A stretch of 64,000 bases of DNA from Hymenolepis diminuta (GCA_900708905.1 CAADRB010000043.1:5887-69886); one strand, 5' to 3'; positions 12,601-25,842 are shown, numbered from the stretch's first letter. Program-made: numbers and translations. Notes: generated from the letters alone by a model not told the origin.

Positions 12601-15059
12601 AAACAAAATGACTGAGAAAATTTACTGGGGAGATCATTCTAATTCTACTAAGAATATAAATTATAAATGAGGAGGATTTTTAAGTATTGATTGAGGAGAG
12701 AAAGACCGTGAAAGCCAATATAATTTCCTAATTTTTATTAAGAGTTTCTCAGTTGGATCATTAATATAGGTTTTTTGCTTACAAATGCACTTCAAATTTT
12801 GGAGATTATTAATAGGGTTTGTAATCGTTTTTTATAATGCTCTGTGGAGGATATTCTACATAAACGGATCGAATTTCAATATTTAACTCACGTTATTTGC
12901 AACAAAATTGTTTAAGACAAAAAGGAAACAATGGAGGTCAAATTTCTATCACAACTATTAGTGATAATGTCCACTATTTAAATTCGGTCAAAACCTTGAT
13001 TTTGAAAATTAAACATCAAATTTTTTCAAGTTTGAATACAAACCTGTCTTATACCTAATAAAATTGTACTCGGGATTAGCATCCCCGTTGGTTCTTAATA
13101 TTATCTTTTTCCCGATAATATTGCTATTCTTCTATAAAGCATTGTTTATATTTCAGCTATACCACACCATAAAATCATTTCAGTAATTGTGGTTATTCAG
13201 ACCACACGCTGTGCTGTTTATCTGATCAGCTACTTGAATTAAGAGATCGATGTAATTGCATCATTATTTAAATAGAAATGTATTCATCCGATTCATTAAT
13301 GTACAATTTAATTGTGATAAATTTTTGGATAAGATGTAATTAGGAGGGGTGGGGGGATTAAGCAAACTTTGAGAGTTAAATTCAGGTATCCGAAGGATCT
13401 CACTTCATTCATTTTTAATGTAATTTTGTAAGACGTTAAATTGATCCACTGTTTCGTGCTTTGATATTCAAAAGTTTTTCATTTCAGGACTCCCCTCCAG
13501 AGTTGCTAAGTAAATTTTTATCCAGACTAGATTGAATTATTGGTCATACCGTTTAAAGAATTTTTGTTGCTGTCAAGATCTTAGTAGGCCAATATTATCT
13601 AGTTATAGAGGCCATATCCTTTTTTATTATGATCGGGTTTAGAGGCCCCCTTTGGGAGTCGTCAATCTTGGTCAATAAGAAATTGCAACTCCCAATAAGA
13701 ATACTTTATTCAAGGATCGCTCTAAAATAGAGTACGTTAAAAAATATTTGGGGATCTGTCTCCATGGAATCAACGCCACATATCAAATAAGGTTTAAAGC
13801 CCTCGCAGACCGCAAATTATATTTCATTAATTGGAACGGTTTCTAAGACTTGTCTGAATTGTTCTCACCCTGAAACTACTCTTTTAATGCGGAACTTGAT
13901 CGCATTAATATTCCAATTCGATTCCCCTCGTATTCAGTATAATGATTCAGGATGATCCCAAACCTATTAAGAGGAGGTTTAATGACATTTGGCCCGTTTT
14001 AGAGGGTAGGTATCTTGGGTTCTCCTAATGAGATACTCGCACGATAGCGCTTTACAATTTGACCTAAGTTATCCAATGCAAGAGACCAAGCACTTCACTG
14101 GCCAGTCCAAATATATGTTGGCTGTTTGACTCCAAGGTATTATTTAAAATTTAACTGATAATCAGCAGGTTTATACAACAAGATAATATTTTTGAAATTT
14201 ACCTTGAAATTATAATTTATCAGTCCTATTTAAATTAAGCCTTTCTGGGTTTACTTCACTGTGTCCATTGTATAAATTTTATCTTAACAGAACAATATTC
14301 ACAATTTAAGAAAGAATAACCAGACATTAAAGGAAAATAATTATATATCAGTCTTTAATTAAAAGTCATGATGCCTTACCTTTCAGTTAATTTGACCTTT
14401 GTCGGAAGACATGACTTGATATTTCTAGTGCAAAATAATATATACGAATAGATAAATGGTAGTACATGTTTGATCATTTATACCTCAAAATGATAACGGG
14501 ATAAAAGACATTTTTCCGTAGTATGCAGATTTAAGGATAAGTACTTTAAAAATATATAGTGCTTAAATGCTAGTGACAAGACTAACATATATTAACTAGA
14601 TCATTGTTTGTCAACAATCATCGTTAGAATTCAAGTTGGGCGGAGTTTAGGAGCATTGCTATAGTAAACTTGGTAGATGGCATCATTGAACTGCTTTCGT
14701 GACAACAAAGGTAAGCAGTTGGCGTGAAAAAGTATCTGGTCAAAATATTTCGATCACAAACCCACCCAGAAACCTAGCATTCTAAGAGATTGATGAGGAC
14801 ATTTCTTGGTTGCAAACGAAACGGAACTAAAAACGTCAAGTCAATCAAATCTTCCAACTACTCATTCAGAACTGAAGTTTTTTCCTACCCTCCATCTTGT
14901 TTCTCTCCCCATTCCATTACGGTTTTTAATATGCGCGTGTTTCAATCTAATACATTATCTGCTTATTTAGGAGAGATAGTTCTGTCTTGTTGGTCTTCAG
15001 GAACATCATTAGATTCTAATTTATGAAGTAGGGCTTCAGAAGTAGGTTTATCAGAGGAT
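9627..15059. other. gene-poor AT-rich stretch
   Basis: No supported gene. An acceptor-like TTTTATTAG at about 11589 is followed by a 47-codon open frame containing RCCG, but no partner exon was found. A less AT-rich patch at about 13480-14120 has weakly protein-like frames broken by many stops and may be an old repeat. The 78-codon frame at 14790-15026 has no recognisable domain. Confidence 0.45.
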
Positions 15060-15970
15060 TTAGTGCCATTCAGATCGAAATTTAGATTCGACAAAATAAT
15101 CTACACCAATTATAATGAATTCGCTAATCAAAGGTAGTACGAAGTCAAACTAAATTAGAAACTTGGTGCGCTCTGCACTCTTGTCCTCAATACATTTAAT
15201 CTGTTTGACTGTTTCTCGTATTCTTAAACTTTCCAAGGATGCTCATTTAACTTTGCATTAACAAAATATAACATAATTTTGAGAAAAAAATTTGATACCC
15301 ACAAATTTTTTCGATAATTATTGTGTTTTATATGCGGAAAGAGGAATCCGGTACTTTATCTAATATTCAATATGCTACTTAGTTCAAAATAGCCTACCTG
15401 CATAATGGCTTTCTATTTATTTTCTATTTACGCTACGATTAACTTTTAATGTTATTGCGAGGAATAGAATTCTTTGTAATATTCATAGTCCAACTTCCGT
15501 CGTCTTTCCGGCTGAATACATGTTTATTATCTGCTTGAAGTTGGTTTAATCGATTCTCTATGTGTATCTACTTTCACTAAGTGAAACTTTAATAGACCTT
15601 CAGGTAATATTTCGTCTCTTCTATGACCGACTGCCCAAGGATTTAATCGTCTTTGTATTTGTGCACCAAGTTATCTAAGAAACTTTTCCTGTTAGAACTG
15701 AAGCACTCATTGGTCTCCGGCTGTTAAATTTTGACATCCTTCTTCGAGCACTGCTCTGGATATTCATTGATTTACTATCATCCACCTTACAATAGACAGG
15801 TAAAGTAAACCGTACAGAAGAGCCGGTTTGGCAAATATTTTCAATATTTTTGCCTGAGCCTTAATTTTGGCACTTCTAAACTTAAAATAGGTCTAATTTT
15901 TGTTAGCTGTCGTTTGTCCTTTATAATGTTTATCATATATTTACTTAATGTATCAGTCTTTTTCAAATAA
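15060..15970 (-). mobile_element. possible eroded non-LTR retroelement 3' portion
   Basis: Read on the minus strand, short pieces resemble the region after the reverse transcriptase of flatworm LINEs: a KIFAKPALLYG-like segment near 15835, then an IQRRLNPWAVGHRRDE-like segment near 15640. They occur in the right order but are separated by stops and frame changes. No reverse transcriptase core motif or poly-A tail could be identified, so assignment to a clade is not possible. It may also be unrelated repetitive DNA. Confidence 0.3.
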
Positions 15971-16389
15971 TTCGTCTTGCACAACTTGTTTCCCTGAAAT
16001 TCAAATTCAGCTCCTTCTTCTTCCCCTTGCCAAATCAGTGATATGTGAAATACATTATCTCAACCACAGAGCCATCAAAATTTTTGCTCACCAATTTATA
16101 GTGATTTAGGCGTCGAGATGAGGTTGTTCCACAAAAAGCTCACATTTTTAGAAAATTTATTTTGTTATGATGTTTATATGTTTTTCAGAAAAGTTAGTCA
16201 CACAACTCTAGCATGGAATTTAAGGGAAGATGTGCTGATGGAGAATTGTTTCTTTGAAAGTTTATCCCAACATAAAGGAAGCCAATCTCATGTTTCTTAG
16301 TAGTTTTTAATGTAAAACTTCACATAATGCATGGGCTGAAAGGTCCCGGGCCTAAAAAAGAAAACATAGTTTTCGGTTCAAAATTAGCT

Positions 16390-17004
16390 TTATTCATCAA
16401 CGTAATCTCTATTAAGAGCAACGCAATCATTCCAGCGCCACTCTAACATTTCAATACCACTTTTNNNNNNNNNNNNNNNNNNNNNNNNNNNNNNNNNNNN
16501 NNNNNNNNNNNNNNNNNNNNNNNNNNNNNNNNNNNNNNNNNNNNNNNNNNNNNNNNNNNNNNNNNNNNNNNNNNNNNNNNNNNNNNNNNNNNNNNNNNNN
16601 NNNNNNNNNNNNNNNNNNNNNNNNNNNNNNNNNNNNNNNNNNNNNNNNNNNNNNNNNNNNNNNNNNNNNNNNNNNNNNNNNNNNNNNNAGCCAACACGTT
16701 CTTTTGATATCTTTACGATGTCAGCTAACTCACGCAACTTCATTTTCAATCATTCAAAACAATTTTGTGAATTTTTTGTATGTTTTCTGGTGTTACCGCC
16801 TCATTTGGACGTCCACTGCGTTCTGTGTGTCTCGGTGTCGGTGTCTCTACGACCACGTTTGAAGTCAACAAACCAACGTTTTATTGTTGTTTCTGATGGA
16901 GCGGAGTCCCCATAGCACTTTTCAAGCCATTGCTTCACTTGAACGGTATTTTTTCCCATCAAGAAGCAGTGCAAAATTAAAACACGAAATTGTTTTTGAT
17001 GCAT
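16390..17004 (-). pseudogene. mariner transposase, frameshifted and interrupted by a gap
   Basis: The likely start is the ATG at 17004. The N-terminal helix-turn-helix region is clear (YGDSAPSETTIKRWFVDFKRG, matching the mariner GDSAPS...KRW signature). The frame then shifts near 16790 and again near 16745, where the next family segment (KLRELADIVKISKERVG) appears. After the assembly gap the end of the protein is readable (EWRWNDCVALNRDYV) to a stop at 16390. The catalytic D,D34D region is not visible: it would fall in the gap or is deleted. Mariner transposases cut and paste their own element at TA sites. With two frame changes this copy is very unlikely to encode active enzyme, though the element could be moved in trans if its ends are intact. 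Confidence 0.92.
16465..16688. other. assembly gap (224 N)
   Basis: A run of N inside the mariner transposase. A full-length mariner open frame would need several hundred nucleotides more than the gap provides, so the gap size is probably an estimate or the element carries a deletion. Confidence 0.99.
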
Positions 17005-17163
17005 TGTTTTGAAAATAAAAAAAGTAGCGTCACTCTTAGCACAATAACTCACAAACTAATGAATAGAATATCATGAAATTTTAAGAGAACTGAAAAAAAG
17101 GTGACTGCAATAAAACTAGCGCCATCTATGTGTTAGGCCCGGGACTTTTCAGCCCATGTGGTA

Positions 17164-20100
17164 GCTTTTAAACAAATAGTGAAAAATTGCTTTGTTAATA
17201 CATAAATGCAGCATTTTATTTTTGTCAAGTCATTATCTCTAAGTTGTCGTTCAATGGATAGTCTTTACTAAATTCCCAATCTCAACTTAATTACTTAAAA
17301 TATTTTAAATAACAGAGAGATTTATGCCACACGAGTATATAAAAATATTGCCTTTCAGATATTTGCTCCTAGAGCTTAATTATTTTGACCCTAGTACATA
17401 TAAATCAGATAGCAATATACTTCCTAAAGCTGGCTTTAATGGGAGCTGTATATGATCGTTTGCTCAGGCAGAGAGAAGAATATTTAATAAGATAGATTCG
17501 AAAAGTATTCGGAAAATAATATGCCATATTTTATGATAAACCTGATGTTGACAAAGTGCTTCAAGGCAGGAATCACATTTTTAGAACTATGTGGTAGAGC
17601 CACTTCCATAAATATGTAGTTTTTAGACCAACGAGCAACAGTGTACTCGTGAAACCTTCCAATAAAAGTGTATTTTAAAAATTGATTACCAGTATCAATT
17701 TCTGAAGGGCGCTTTTAAAATTAATCTTTAAACTGTAGTGCTAAGAAATGCAAATCAAAATTTAAGATTTTGAATAATATCAGCAATCCAGTACAAAACC
17801 TTCATATTTCTGCCTTCCATCCACTCCTTAGGCGTGATATTGAAGATTATAAACTTTAAGACAAACTATCATTTCTAAAAAAACACTGGCTGGTCATTTT
17901 TGATGGAATTGTCTAAATACAGTTTAGAGTTAGTGCAACTGCAATGACATCTTTGCAGTAAAAATATGGATACTGAATGCTCTCCTCGATAGCACCTAGA
18001 ATAAAACATCATTTCTGCCCCCCACTTTTGTGCCGAATGATCATTAACGTTTCGATAACTTGACTCAGTAGCAAGTTAAACACACGAAAAGTGACAATAT
18101 ATTATTTTATATTATACTTATATTATATATATATTTTATTTTATAATAAAGATTTTGTACTCATTAAAGTTACAAAGAAATTTGTGAGCTCCGATATGTT
18201 TGAAATGTCTTGTCAAATTTGTCAACTTTGCTTGTAGTTGTAAGGAAATATGAACAAATGGCATAATCAGCCATTCACTTGAATCAAACAGTGATTAAGC
18301 CCAGCATATCGAGGATAAGAACTCGTCGACAGGCCCATGGATTAAATTTTGGCAGTTGATTTATGTAGAATTTGGATGGTACTGGGTTGGTTTTGGCTTT
18401 TGTTAGAATTTCAATAAAAGGACTGCATTATATAAACATTATAAATGATTAATTTTTAAAACTGTGCATTTTCTATTCATTTGACATTTTTTTATTTAAA
18501 TATATAAATTGTTAGGAGTTTTATCATTGTCATGGCTCGGCAAAATAAAATAAAAGAAGGGAAAAGAAAGAAGCAATGTATGGAATATACATACCAAAAT
18601 AATAGCGTTTTTTACATACACAATTTTTTAAGAATCGCAATCAAAACAACGAGATTGTTTGACTTTTAAGAATCAAGCGGAATTAGTGCCTTCATATTTA
18701 AGCAAACTGGAGCTCAAGTGAGCTCTGAAGTGTCCAAATATCTTAGCAAATATTGAATAACGATTCTTGATCATTAGATGATAGGACAATATTAAAATAA
18801 TATGACAACCAACTCCCCTTTAATTACCAAGTTATAAACCTGAGCTCATTGGGGAACGTGGAGAACCAGTCGAAAAATTCCCACTTTGGATTAATTTCTT
18901 CTGCATGGAAATTTTTATCCATTCAGCATAATTTGTGCAATCAGGTGAATGCAGAATTCAAATAACGTAAGAAACTTCTGGCTCCGTTTAATTCTTCGCT
19001 TTTATTCTACCTCACACTTCACCTATTTTTACCTCCGATGCCTAGCCATTGGGTAAATTTTTTATGAATTATGATGAGTAGTATATGTGAGTGTAACAAT
19101 GTTAATGAACATCTAATAGAATTTTAATAAAACATGAAGTAAAAGAGATTAAAAAAATTATCAGATGAGGAATTTGAGATAAGACCCGAACTTGACAGCA
19201 GCATTAGCCGAAGCATATAAGTTTTTCTAACATTAAGCCTTTTTTGAGATAATTTAGTGAAAAAATAAATCTAGATCTGCCAGATTTTACAAGTTAAGCA
19301 AGTATCAAAATTAATTAATGTATAGTTACGTCGGCTACCAACCTTAGCTCTAATTCCATAACTCCGGATATTGACGTCAATTCCGAAAGCGCATTTACTA
19401 CCTTGGAAAGGAGTTTGGAAAGTTAAAGAGTGTAAAAAGGGATGCCAACATACACAAACACCTATGATCACTATCAATCGATAGTTTTCAAAAATTGTTT
19501 TTGACCCTCACATGCATCTCAAGCCAAAAGCAAATGCCTCATGAAAGGCCGGAATATTTTTAGTGCTCTTATCTTTTCTTTGGATAATATTATTTAGAAA
19601 ACTATAATTTTCTGTCTACATCATATTTTTGACACTACGAAATTTCAGTCACATTTACTACGTAAATAAAGAATAACTTACGGAAGAAGAATATGGAGAA
19701 AAATTGACAGTTTACGCAATATTTAAAGTGGTGCTCTATAAATTCTTTCCAGAGATCTGAATTTTATGTTGAAAAGAGATGCTTTTACTCAGAGTCGGAT
19801 TTATCAGTAATAATGTCAAATAATATATAAAATTTCTCTCCTCAAAAATAAATATTTATTTGTACGATAGATTTGGCGGCATATGCCCTAAAAAAGTACC
19901 CATATATTGGATTATAACGAAGGATTATTTGGTGAGTACTAAGTATTTCTAAGTTGTTATCAATTAGGAAGAATATTTAAATAGTTAACAACACCAAACA
20001 GCACGAGTAATTTATTAGACAAGTAATTTTTTGTCAACAGAAAAATCTTCTAGTTAGAAAGGACATTATGGATTTTGTTATTAAAATAGGCATATATATT

Positions 20101-22467
20101 TATTAATGGACAAACGGGCATAGAAATTGTGTGACAACTTGCAAAAGGTATGTACATCGGCTAGCTTCTTAGAAGGACATTCACATAACAAATCATAGAG
20201 AGTAAAGCGTAGACTATAAGTGCACATTACAAGCCCCAAATCTGGCATCACCACTTTTATGGATTTGAAAAAAAATAAAATATGATAACTAAGATAGTTC
20301 TTCAATAATAAAATTTTCCTACAGTTGTTTCACATATTTTAATTATGGAATTTTACTTAGTACAAAATTTTAATCTCATCTTCTGCTTTTCAGAATGCTA
20401 AATTTTTCTCAATTCGCAACATTTTAGATTTCCGCTGAAATGGAGGTCCATTTTAACAATTCCTGGATCCTGAAATTTCCGACAGCTTCTCCTTGTTTTA
20501 CTTACGCATAAATATCACTCATATGGTCAGGATACGCAACTGACAAGCAAATAGACTTTAAAAAATACATTCTTGATCATAGATCAGGAAGACTAATTAA
20601 AATTAAAAGTAGATTGAAATTTTAAAAAGTTAAGTAATGTAATTTGGTCAATTTTTAATTATTTACTTAAATTTATGCACAATGACTGCAAAATTGCACA
20701 ATCCAATACATTTACGACACAAATAGCTATTGATGTATTTTCGAGTATTTTACCAATTTGCTTATATTTCCAACGGGTGATATTTTTTCCAGTTTTCCAT
20801 CTTTAACAGTCCGTCAAATTATGGAAATTCACACGATATTGTTATCTATTTCCAAGAATCTACAATTTTAAGCGTAGCAAGCGTTTAAACAAAAAAGAAT
20901 GATAAAAGTGATCCAATCAGTGTCTTAGAGAATTAGAAGCAAGCCAAGAATAAAAGTCTTACTGAGTTTAAATTCTAAAATGGTCAGACCGTCTGCTTTT
21001 TTCTTTTCACAATGCTTTAATTGATTCCTATAGTCATAGCATTCAAATTTCAGAAGACATTTTTTCCTATGATTAATAACCATTTTCGTTTCACGTAGAA
21101 CCTGAAATCACCATCCACTAAACAAGAAAGTCTACCATTTAGTGAATTGTCTGCATTTAAGTGATTTCCTATTTGCATGTGTTTTCTTGCTATTTATAAA
21201 AAAACCATTGGGTTCTTTATACTCCAAAGTTTTATTTTGCTTCAGTTTATTCCCATTTATTCAAAAGAATCTGTTTACAGTTCCTACTACAATAGGAAAT
21301 GTGTCTGTTGTCTTGACATTATGGGTTTCATCGGTTTTATATTTACAATTACATAGAAAATCTAACAATCAGTTAATTGCTAAAGGGTAAACCATGCCAT
21401 TTCTCATCTCGTACATATTTGCAATGCGTCGATGACAGCGAGTGTCAACTCAGACAACTCCCCCCTCCTTACGAGTGTTTTGGCGTTCATGTAAGTGGGA
21501 GATTGGTTTCCTAATGGCAATTCTCATGCAAATTTGCATCAGCATTCTCACTAAACACTTGCTGCAGATTAGAAAATAATAATGCTTAATAGAAATAATA
21601 AATGGAGAATAAGGTTTACATCTCAAATAAAATTACTCTTTACTTACATATTAAATACGTAAATGACATAATAGACAGCATGTGTAAGAGTGTATATAAC
21701 TAGTGGGAAAATGCAATAGGAAAGTTTTTTACTTTGTCGCATTATTATCATTTATCCACTTAAATTCTTCAAAAATATGAAAATTGATTTTTTTAAGTTT
21801 TTTTAAATAGGTCATTTATGGAAGTCGTGAAATTTCAGTCATTGGTCACGCATTACACAGGATATTATGAGATTGAGGAAAAGGTGGGAAAAAACAAGCA
21901 TTTAAATTACAAAAACGAAGATTTGATTCAAATTTGCAATTGGTGAACTATAATGAAGGTTTTTAATATTAATATTAACAACACAACGGACAAAAATTTA
22001 TCCATTTTTCTTTACGGAAATCAACTGAAATCGGGTAAGTTAAGTAAGAAATAGTGGGTGATTGGAAAGAGAGCTTCTTAATTTGATTTCCGGATTTAGC
22101 TTATAGAATAATTATTTATTGGACATTTCATTACTCTAGGCTGAAAATCCAAAATCCTAATCAGTGCTCTGAATTACTGATAAAGTTCTTTTACCCAATT
22201 TCCGGTGCTTTTTGACTAGATGTTTAGGTATGATTGTCGAAACTCCCGCTTAAATTCACCACTTCTTTTAAAGATCAAGCGAAGTGACTTAATTTTACAT
22301 GACATTAAGAAGTTAGCATGATCATGGCATAGCAGAGTTTACTCATGGTAAATGTATATGCAAATTGTATGAATATTATCGGTTTTGTTAAAATGAAGGT
22401 GAGGGTAGTGTGATCACTCTTTTTTAAACTCACGCAATTTGAGGTGTTGGTTTTCTTCTGACATCAG
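17164..22467. other. gene-poor AT-rich stretch
   Basis: No supported gene. There is a very A+T-rich segment at about 18095-18150 dominated by TATAT runs. Frames such as 19271-19477, 20081-20305 (-) and 21142-21390 (+) have no motif. The last encodes a hydrophobic stretch but lacks splice or promoter support. Confidence 0.5.
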
Positions 22468-22627
22468 ACAACTCAGTGCTGGATCGTGAAATATGTGATC
22501 ATGAGTCTACAGTGGGATTCAAATTTCCTCTCTTGAAAATCAATGCAATTTTCCCGGAATGTCTGACAAACTGTTCTCCCATAGAAATGTACTTCTCATA
22601 TATTCTGAAGATATTATTGACAAAGAG
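22468..22627 (+). CDS. candidate internal coding exon, unrecognised
   Basis: A 160-nt segment lies between a good acceptor (ttttcttctgacatcag) and a donor (AAGAG/gtagga). It holds 52 stop-free codons in the frame beginning at 22470, with two bases left over at each end. The translated stretch includes FKFPLLKINAIFPECLTNCS, with three cysteines and one NCS glycosylation sequon, which would suit a secreted or extracellular protein. No neighbouring exon of matching phase was found, so start and end of any gene are unknown. It could be a chance open frame in AT-rich DNA. Confidence 0.28.
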
Positions 22628-23894
22628 GTAGGAAATTGGAACCTACGCTCTTGAGATATTCCCTCTTCCTCCCTATTTAACAATTTAAATATTTAAAGCT
22701 GTCTTTTTATGTTTAAATCCTATTTAAAGTACAAATATTAACTAATCATTTTTTGATCAGATGGACTTAATATGTTAACCTGAGATATTAACCTATGGAT
22801 AACCTTAGTATACACTTAGTTCTACACATACCGGATGCGATTTATTTCAGAAACTTAGAGAAAAAATCTGTAAATTTGAAATATGGAAAGATAGATCATT
22901 GTATAATGAATCATACTCATTGAATATAAGTGTTCAACCAGAATCATTGGATTACCACTAACATATCTCTTCTTCTATTCTATCGTGGAAGTAAATATGG
23001 TATACGAGGCTTCCATCGTTACGATAATTTCTGGTGATTAAGAATTGCAGTTCGTTTGCCCTTTTTATGATTAAATAAAAATGATTAGAGACATTTTACC
23101 ATCATGGAACAACTTTTCATTACTTGTTCGGTCAACCATTTATATGCTCTTATGGATAAATCCACAACAGTCACAGTATGACCTATTTTATTCATTCAAA
23201 ACAGATAAATTTCAATATTCTCTTCCATATATTAACTTATTTAGCTCCACAGAAAGGGAACAATTGTAATAAAGACTAAAATATCTGAACATTAGGGAAA
23301 AAGGCCACTGCATAATTAACAGGCCGTCACCAAAATACTAAAGCCTTTTTGTTTAGAATAAAAGCACTACCATTACACCCACTCACCTGCCATTCATTTA
23401 GAAATCACAGCGCTCATCTGAGCATTACAATTATTAGAAACCTATTTAAGCCAAAGATTGGCTAGTGTTCTACAAAATTACTTATCCTACCTACTTCCAG
23501 TGTGCTAATCAGGTTAAAGAAAGATTTTTGCTTTGCGATGTTATTTTTATGACCTTATCTGTTAATCAAATGTAGACTCCAATTACTCTAATGGAGTAAT
23601 GCACCCTCGGTTTACTCAAACAATATTATTCTGCTCCATTTCACCCTCCCTTCGTGTTCTACTGAGTGATTTACTTATGCGGATGCCCCCTTAGAAGTGT
23701 GTGACCAATGCCTGTGCCAATTATCAGTAGTTTTTGTGTACCTAAGAAAGTTGTTTGATGATAAAAAGGCGGGTTAATCAAGTTTATTGCCTGTTATATA
23801 TGTATTTGATTAATAATCTGTTTTTATCGTGCTATGTTGTGATTTTTAATTAATATAATATATGTTCGAATACTAGTTAAGGAACGTGTGACTC
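22628..23894. other. no supported gene
   Basis: AT-rich sequence on both strands. The 62-codon frame at 23081-23269 (+) has no motif or splice support. Confidence 0.5.
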
Positions 23895-25080
23895 ATTTTA
23901 GATCCCCCTTTACGCCCTTATTTAATGAAATTTCCTTAGTGAAATCCTCCACATGATCTTTTTGGACACCTAGGAGTTGTCTACGTTCCAGAGCAGCTTT
24001 AAATCGTATGGTTGGAGTAGTGAATCAATGGCCTTCTTTAGATCAACGAAGATAAGCATTGTTTCACAATGCCAGCCGAGAGCTTCCTGAATAACCTCTC
24101 CTATAGCGAGGATCGCCTATTCTATTAACATTTCGGCACAAAATTTATGTTGCATATTCAATAACCGTTCATTTGTATGTAGATTAGGCATTTCACAGGC
24201 CTCACTGGGCCAAGAATGAAAATACTTCGGTAGTTAGCTGGATCAGTTCTTACTCTCTTACTCCTGCAAATATTGATTACTTCAGCATCCATCCAAGATC
24301 GATGTATAGGGATTATACCTCATAAAAAATCTTTAAAGAATTTCAGTAAGTGGTATCTAGTCCGCCCCACTTAATTAGTTCAGATCGTGGGCCATAAGCT
24401 TTTGAACGTTTCGAAGTTTTCAATTTTCATTTTACAATTTTCAGTTCATCTAGTGTCAGTTTTGTATCTTTAGGTAGTTCTGTAAAGTTTAAGATTAAAT
24501 AATAATGTTCTTGCAGATAATTAAATGGTTCAGTACAGTGTTTAGCCAGAGATCTGAGATCGACGTCAGATTTATTCTGTTTACAATTAGGTCATGTTTG
24601 AGAGGCTGCCAGCAGAAATGTTGAGATAAGTTTTAGGCTTTACGGGATTTGTTAATTTTCGACAGCTCCGGGAACTTTGGTCTACTTTTCAATATAAGTA
24701 AGTTTATTTTATTTCTACACCTTTTATAGACGGCATGTGATTCAGAGAATTGGTTAATTAACCTCTGTTTTCTTAACTCTTTCCTCCCTGATAACTAAGT
24801 TCACATATTTACTTTAGCCATTTCATACTGACATACTTCATCAACAGTGTTTGTTTTGAAATGTGTTCAATACCCTTATTCTCTTTCCGATTTCTTGTCT
24901 GATGCATATATCTATAAAGCTATCTCAGTTTAGCTTCAATCCTGAGATTTAATGTAACCAGGCGATGATCAGAGTTTGCATCTATTTCTGTGGGTACCCG
25001 TACATCAAGCAATGTAACCCTATTTTTTCAAGGCTAGATAAAAATTAAAAAACACCATCTGGACCTGTTCTTGGATGGTT
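23895..25080 (-). mobile_element. RTE/SR2-like non-LTR retrotransposon remnant (endonuclease end and part of RT)
   Basis: Read on the minus strand, from high to low coordinates, the pieces follow the order of an RTE-class LINE open frame. The C-terminus of the apurinic-like endonuclease is at about 25015-24925 (LLDVRVPTE...NSDHRLVTLNLRI, with the conserved SDH). The N-terminal part of the reverse transcriptase follows (RTDPANYRSIFILGPV at about 24252-24200). RT block 2 is at about 24058-24011 (IFVDLKKAIDS), and a degenerate GV.(Q)G-like segment lies near 23905. The frame is broken by several stops and shifts, and the catalytic F/YxDD box and the 3' end are missing, so this is a dead truncated copy. 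In blood flukes such elements (SR2, Perere) are abundant; the clade assignment rests on the endonuclease-RT spacing and motif wording. Confidence 0.82.
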
Positions 25081-25358
25081 CTATTTTCGCCGAATTTTAT
25101 TTGGTGTTTTGGAAAGATTTGCAATTTTTATAAGCTAACTAGCCTTTCAGCATAGCCTGAAAAAGTTAGAACGCGATACTGACAGAGGAATAAGTAAGTT
25201 TCAGCTATCTACTCAAAATTCTGCAAAGCAACAATCCAGCAATTTAGCACATCATAACGAATATACAATTTTTGCAAAGTATTAACAACAAAATCATTGG
25301 TTTTTTCTTGTGCAAAAATTAATTATTTTTTATCCATAAACCTCCAAATGAAATGTGT

Positions 25359-25842
25359 TTAATCATGCGTTTGAGAGTTGGATAAACCTTTTATCTTTTT
25401 CAGGGCCTTCTGAAGTGTCCGGAATAGAGGGCGGGCTGATGATTGTGCCGCGTCGCCTGAGCTTCGAGATTTTCTGCCATTAAGAAGCTTTTGTTTAAGA
25501 TAACGTAAAGGGATCCTAAGGAGGAATGTGTAAAGTCGTTTGCTTAACCTCGCCTGCATTTTGTTCAACCACTTCTGATACTGTTCAACTGATCGAGAAA
25601 CAGGTTTAGCAAAAGCAATTTCTTCGATGTCTTTACATTTGTCATCCACCAGTGCCGATCGTTTAGGACAGAAAAGCTTTGATGTAGCTCGAATGTGGTT
25701 GCACCGACCAAGACATTACTTTACACTATCTCTGGCTGATGCGTGTAACTTCAAGTCATTATTGACCGCTTCAGCAGAAGTTGCCTTAGAAAGCGCCATG
25801 GGAGATAAAGAACGATTTTTAGCTAAGTATGAAAGGCAGTGA
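25359..25842. other. coding-like block, strand undecided
   Basis: Two overlapping frames on opposite strands both look protein-like. The minus frame is open from about 25733 to 25359 with no ATG near its start; it is basic and rich in Lys/Arg/Leu (EQYQKWLNKMQARLSKRLYT), with a Cys-containing beginning. The plus frame, 25627-25842, starts with an ATG and encodes 71 residues (STSADRLGQKSFDVARMW). The block is less AT-rich than its surroundings. I recognise neither product. One is probably the shadow of the other, and either could be an exon or an element fragment. Confidence 0.25.

Larger units (their letters stand above)
16327..17161 (-). mobile_element. mariner-family DNA transposon with inverted repeats, incomplete
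   Basis: Terminal inverted repeats at 16330-16354 and 17134-17158 match at 24 of 25 positions (core ATGGGCTGAAA.GTCCCGGGCC). TA dinucleotides at 16325-16326 and 17162-17163 lie at equal distances outside the repeats, as expected of the TA target duplication of Tc1/mariner insertion. The minus strand between them carries pieces of a mariner transposase. The whole is about 835 nt including 224 N, shorter than the usual 1.3 kb, so either the copy is internally deleted or the gap is under-sized. Confidence 0.9.

Noticed and set aside
13690..14100. Frame resembling a decayed chromodomain (YFINWNGF)
   Set aside because: Many in-frame stops and spacing unlike the family; similarity too weak to claim.
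1606..14840. Short similarity GCKRN-x-T between about 1640 and about 14805
   Set aside because: Only about a dozen residues, with no extension on either side; likely coincidence.
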